7,204 nucleotides of DNA, taken from NCBI GenBank assembly GCA_001819295.1, contig MHMD01000016.1:7616-14819 (forward strand), read 5' to 3'. The position numbers and the translations under genes are program-made. Below are positions 5,013-7,204 of this stretch, one piece after another. A model generated the notes under the pieces. It was given only the letters and a program-made list of their open reading frames with translations. It made no database searches and was not told the DNA's origin. This DNA is from Candidatus Nealsonbacteria bacterium RIFCSPHIGHO2_02_FULL_43_13. Its GTDB lineage: Bacteria > Patescibacteriota > Minisyncoccia > Minisyncoccales > MHMH01. Every line of letters begins with the position of its first letter. The first letter of the stretch is position 1.

Positions 5013-6213
5013 AAATCGTCTTATCACCGGCCTCGATATCGGCACGCACTCAATCAAAGCGTTGAGCGTTGGTCAAAAAAGCAATTCACAGGTTCCGGAA
5101 GTTTTGGGGCTTGTGGAGCTGCCGTCTTTCGGAGTCAGAAGAGGCGTGGTTTTTAATACCGACAGCGTTTCTGAAAAAATCGTTCAAGCTTTAAATCAGC
5201 TTCAGGAAAATATCGGCCAAAAAATTGAAGACATTTACGTTAACATCGGGGGCAGTCACATCTTTTCCGCCTTATCGCGCGGGACTATCATTGTTTCTCG
5301 GGCTGACAGAAAAATTTCAGAAGAAGACGTCAACCGGGCCGTTCAGGCGGCCAAAACGTTTCCTGTTCCTTCCAACAATGAAATTTTGGAAGTTTTTCCC
5401 AAAGAATTTGTGATCGATGGTCACGGCAAAATAAAAAATCCTTGTGAAATGGAAGGCGTAAGGTTGGAAGCAGAGGTCTTAGCTCTTTGCGCTTTTTCTC
5501 CATATAAGAGCAACTTGACTTCAGCGGTTTTAAGCGCCAATTTGCAGATTGCTGACATTATACCTTCTGCCATCGCAAGTTCCCGAGCCGTTTTAACTCC
5601 TCAACAAAAAGAGTTGGGAGTTTGCTTGCTTGATATCGGCGCTGGCACTACCGACTTTGCGGTTTTTCAAGAAGGCGACTTAGTTTACGCCTCTGTTTTT
5701 CCGGTAGGGTCGGCTCACATTACTTATGACCTGGCTGTGGGGCTCAAAGTAGACATTGAGCTCGCCGAACAAATTAAAAAAGAATTTGGCACGTGTCTTT
5801 ATAAAGGCGGCGGTAAGAAGGAAAAAATTGAAACAGAAAATGGCGAGACATTAGTTTTTTCGCAAAAAGCGCTGGTCGAGATTATCGAATCCAGGATGGG
5901 CGATATTTTTGATTTAGTCCGTCAGGAATTAAAGAAAATTTCACCGTCCTGTTCCTTGCCCGCCGGAGTCGTTTTAACTGGTGGCGGGGCGAAACTCGCC
6001 AAAATCGTTGAATTCGCTAAAAAAGAATTAAAATTGCCAGTCAGGCTAGGGTTTCCGCAAAATTTGGAAGGTCTGGAGCGAGATCCGTCATTAAGTACGG
6101 TTTGCGGTTTGGTTCTAGCTGGTGCCGAAGGCGGTGGCGTTGATTCTCCTTTTTTTAGAACTGGGTTACCGGCTAAGATCAAAAAAATATTAAAGATTTT
6201 TATCCCATCATGA
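5005..6213 (+). CDS. ftsA: Cell division protein FtsA
   Basis: FtsA is an actin-like ATPase that anchors FtsZ filaments to the inner membrane face. The 402 residues show the phosphate-1 motif GLDIGTHSIKAL (9-20) and the FtsA-specific SHS2/1C region (about 85-165, with SEEDVNRAVQAA at 105-116). Phosphate-2 LLDIGAGTTDF is at 208-218 and the adenosine motif GVVLTGGGAKL at 321-331. The C-terminus, LPAKIKKILKIFIPS (388-402), has alternating basic and hydrophobic residues typical of the amphipathic membrane-targeting helix, separated from the core by a Gly-rich linker. All key motifs are intact. It overlaps ybeY by 8 nt and ftsZ by 4 nt (ATGA). FtsA normally binds the C-terminal peptide of FtsZ, which the adjacent FtsZ appears to lack. 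Confidence 0.97.
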   Translation: MAKNRLITGLDIGTHSIKALSVGQKSNSQVPEVLGLVELPSFGVRRGVVFNTDSVSEKIVQALNQLQENIGQKIEDIYVNIGGSHIFSALSRGTIIVSRADRKISEEDVNRAVQAAKTFPVPSNNEILEVFPKEFVIDGHGKIKNPCEMEGVRLEAEVLALCAFSPYKSNLTSAVLSANLQIADIIPSAIASSRAVLTPQQKELGVCLLDIGAGTTDFAVFQEGDLVYASVFPVGSAHITYDLAVGLKVDIELAEQIKKEFGTCLYKGGGKKEKIETENGETLVFSQKALVEIIESRMGDIFDLVRQELKKISPSCSLPAGVVLTGGGAKLAKIVEFAKKELKLPVRLGFPQNLEGLERDPSLSTVCGLVLAGAEGGGVDSPFFRTGLPAKIKKILKIFIPS

Positions 6214-7139
6214 CCAAAATAAAAGTTGTCGGTATCGGCGGAGCGGGCGGTAACGCCGTTAATCGGATGTCGAACTGCCAGATTCAAGGCGTGGAGTTGG
6301 TGGCGATTAATTGCGATGCCCAGGATTTGCAAAAAATCAAGGCTCATCAAAAATTGCGCATCGGAAAAGTTTTAACTCAAGGACTGGGGGCTGGTATGAA
6401 CCCGGAATTCGGCCGCTTGAGCGCCCTGGAAAGCAAAGAAGAAATCACCCGTCTTTTGCAGGGAACCGACATGGTTTTTATCACAGCTGGACTTGGCGGC
6501 GGCACAGGCACGGGCGCGGCTCCGGTAGTGGCTGAAATCGCCAAAAGCTTAGGAGCGTTGGTGGTTGCTATAGCTACCACGCCTTTTTCTTTTGAGGGGG
6601 TTTTCCGCAACAAGTTAGCCCAAACCGGCTTAGAAATTCTTAAAGATAAAGTTGACACGCTTTTGGTTATTCCCAACGATAAGGTGCTTTTACAATCGGA
6701 TAAAAAAATAACTCTGGCTTCGGCTTTTTGGGCTTGCGACGAAGTTTTGAGGCAGGCAGTGCAAAGCATTACTGATTTGATTTTATTTCCCGGCATCATT
6801 AATGTGAATTTTGCCGACATCAAAACCATTATGAAAAATTCCGGACCGGCCTTTTTCGGACAGGGGCGCGCTAAAGGCGACAGAAAAGTGGAGACAGCTG
6901 TCAATTTAGCCATGCGGTCGCCTCTTTTAGACGCTTCAATCAACGGAGCCAGGGGAATTTTATTTAATGTTTCAGGCGGCGACGATTTAAGCTTGACCGA
7001 GATTAACGAAGCGGCCAATATGATTACCAAAGACGCGGATCCCCGGGCTCGCGTGATTTTCGGAGCAGTTCACGATAAAAGACTGCCCAAAGACGAAATA
7101 AAAATAACAATCATCGCCACGGGATTCGAGAAAAAGTAA
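6210..7139 (+). CDS. ftsZ: Cell division protein FtsZ, core-only form with altered T7 loop
   Basis: FtsZ is the tubulin-like GTPase that forms the division ring. In 309 residues it has GIGGAGGNAVNRM (8-20), GLGAGMNPEFG (58-68) and the tubulin signature GGGTGTG (96-102). FEG with Arg133 follows (128-133), and VIPND is at 153-157. The C-terminal subdomain ends in ITIIATGFEKK. Two features are unusual. First, the T7 loop reads NVNFAD (198-203) where the family has NxDxxD, so the first Asp (E. coli D209) is Asn200, codon AAT at 6807-6809; the second (E. coli D212) is kept as Asp203. Second, the protein stops right after the core, with no linker and no C-terminal peptide for FtsA, while typical FtsZ has 350-400 residues. 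It is the last gene of the chain, overlapping ftsA by ATGA. It may be a minimal FtsZ or a second paralogue. Confidence 0.95.
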   Translation: MTKIKVVGIGGAGGNAVNRMSNCQIQGVELVAINCDAQDLQKIKAHQKLRIGKVLTQGLGAGMNPEFGRLSALESKEEITRLLQGTDMVFITAGLGGGTGTGAAPVVAEIAKSLGALVVAIATTPFSFEGVFRNKLAQTGLEILKDKVDTLLVIPNDKVLLQSDKKITLASAFWACDEVLRQAVQSITDLILFPGIINVNFADIKTIMKNSGPAFFGQGRAKGDRKVETAVNLAMRSPLLDASINGARGILFNVSGGDDLSLTEINEAANMITKDADPRARVIFGAVHDKRLPKDEIKITIIATGFEKK

Positions 7140-7176
7140 TCGGCGGGTGTGGATAAGTCAGGAATTTCAGAGTCGT

Positions 7177-7182
7177 TTGACA
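7177..7182 (+). promoter_or_regulatory. Consensus -35 element downstream of ftsZ, incomplete
   Basis: TTGACA sits in the 65-bp tail after ftsZ, within TTTGACAAGG, the same 10-mer as at the hicB promoter (4158-4167). A -10 at 17 bp would fall across the window edge (7200-7205), so the promoter cannot be confirmed. No terminator hairpin is evident between ftsZ and the window end. Confidence 0.3.
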
Positions 7183-7204
7183 AGGTTTGACCGCGTTGTA
7201 GGGG

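Noticed and set aside
6377..7030. Long minus-strand open frame opposite ftsZ
   Set aside because: It mirrors the codon pattern of a clearly conserved gene, shows no recognisable protein family, and has no promoter or neighbours on that strand.
7138..7204. Open +1 frame after the ftsZ stop as a lost FtsZ tail
   Set aside because: It is open for only about 65 nt to the window edge and lacks the usual FtsZ terminal peptide pattern; kept only as something to check in reads.
1..7204. CRISPR array, tRNA/rRNA genes, insertion sequence or phage attachment site
   Set aside because: No regularly spaced repeat array, cloverleaf-like sequence, transposase gene or long terminal inverted repeat was found on reading both strands.

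Overview
The window looks like a fragment of a Patescibacteria/CPR chromosome, probably Parcubacteria-like. This is inferred from protein style and gene order, not from a database search. Supporting signs are compact genes, very short or negative spacing, almost no Shine-Dalgarno sequences, an S21-YqeY-YbeY-FtsA-FtsZ gene order, and a minimal FtsZ. TGA is a working stop codon here: it ends pth, hisS, hicA and ftsA, two of them in ATGA overlaps. This argues against the lineages that read TGA as glycine (Gracilibacteria, Absconditabacteria).

Left part (1-1217): the 3' end of an M50 site-2-type intramembrane protease gene runs rightward into a bidirectional terminator shared with a convergent, leftward pth (peptidyl-tRNA hydrolase). 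The 106-bp gap between pth and lepB holds two related palindromic repeats and two overlapping back-to-back promoters, one for each gene.

Middle part (1218-4119): lepB (signal peptidase I), hisS, a HIT-family hydrolase, rpsU (S21) and yqeY run rightward with small gaps or overlaps. They look like one expression unit for secretion and translation, ending in a weak AT-rich hairpin.

Right part (4120-7204): a strong promoter with direct repeats drives a gapless chain of hicB, hicA, ybeY, ftsA and ftsZ, joined by overlaps of 8, 4, 8 and 4 nt. A HicBA toxin-antitoxin pair therefore sits at the head of the transcript for rRNA maturation (YbeY) and cell division (FtsA, FtsZ). The hicB promoter spacing predicts a leaderless mRNA.

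No wholly new system is evident. The most unusual points are the FtsZ (GTPase core only, no FtsA-binding tail, and Asn in place of the first T7-loop Asp), the toxin-antitoxin pair wired into the division operon, the palindrome pair in the predicted pth leader, and the compact Pth with an altered substrate-binding position. No tRNA, rRNA, CRISPR array or insertion sequence was seen. No stretch over 300 bases lacks a gene.
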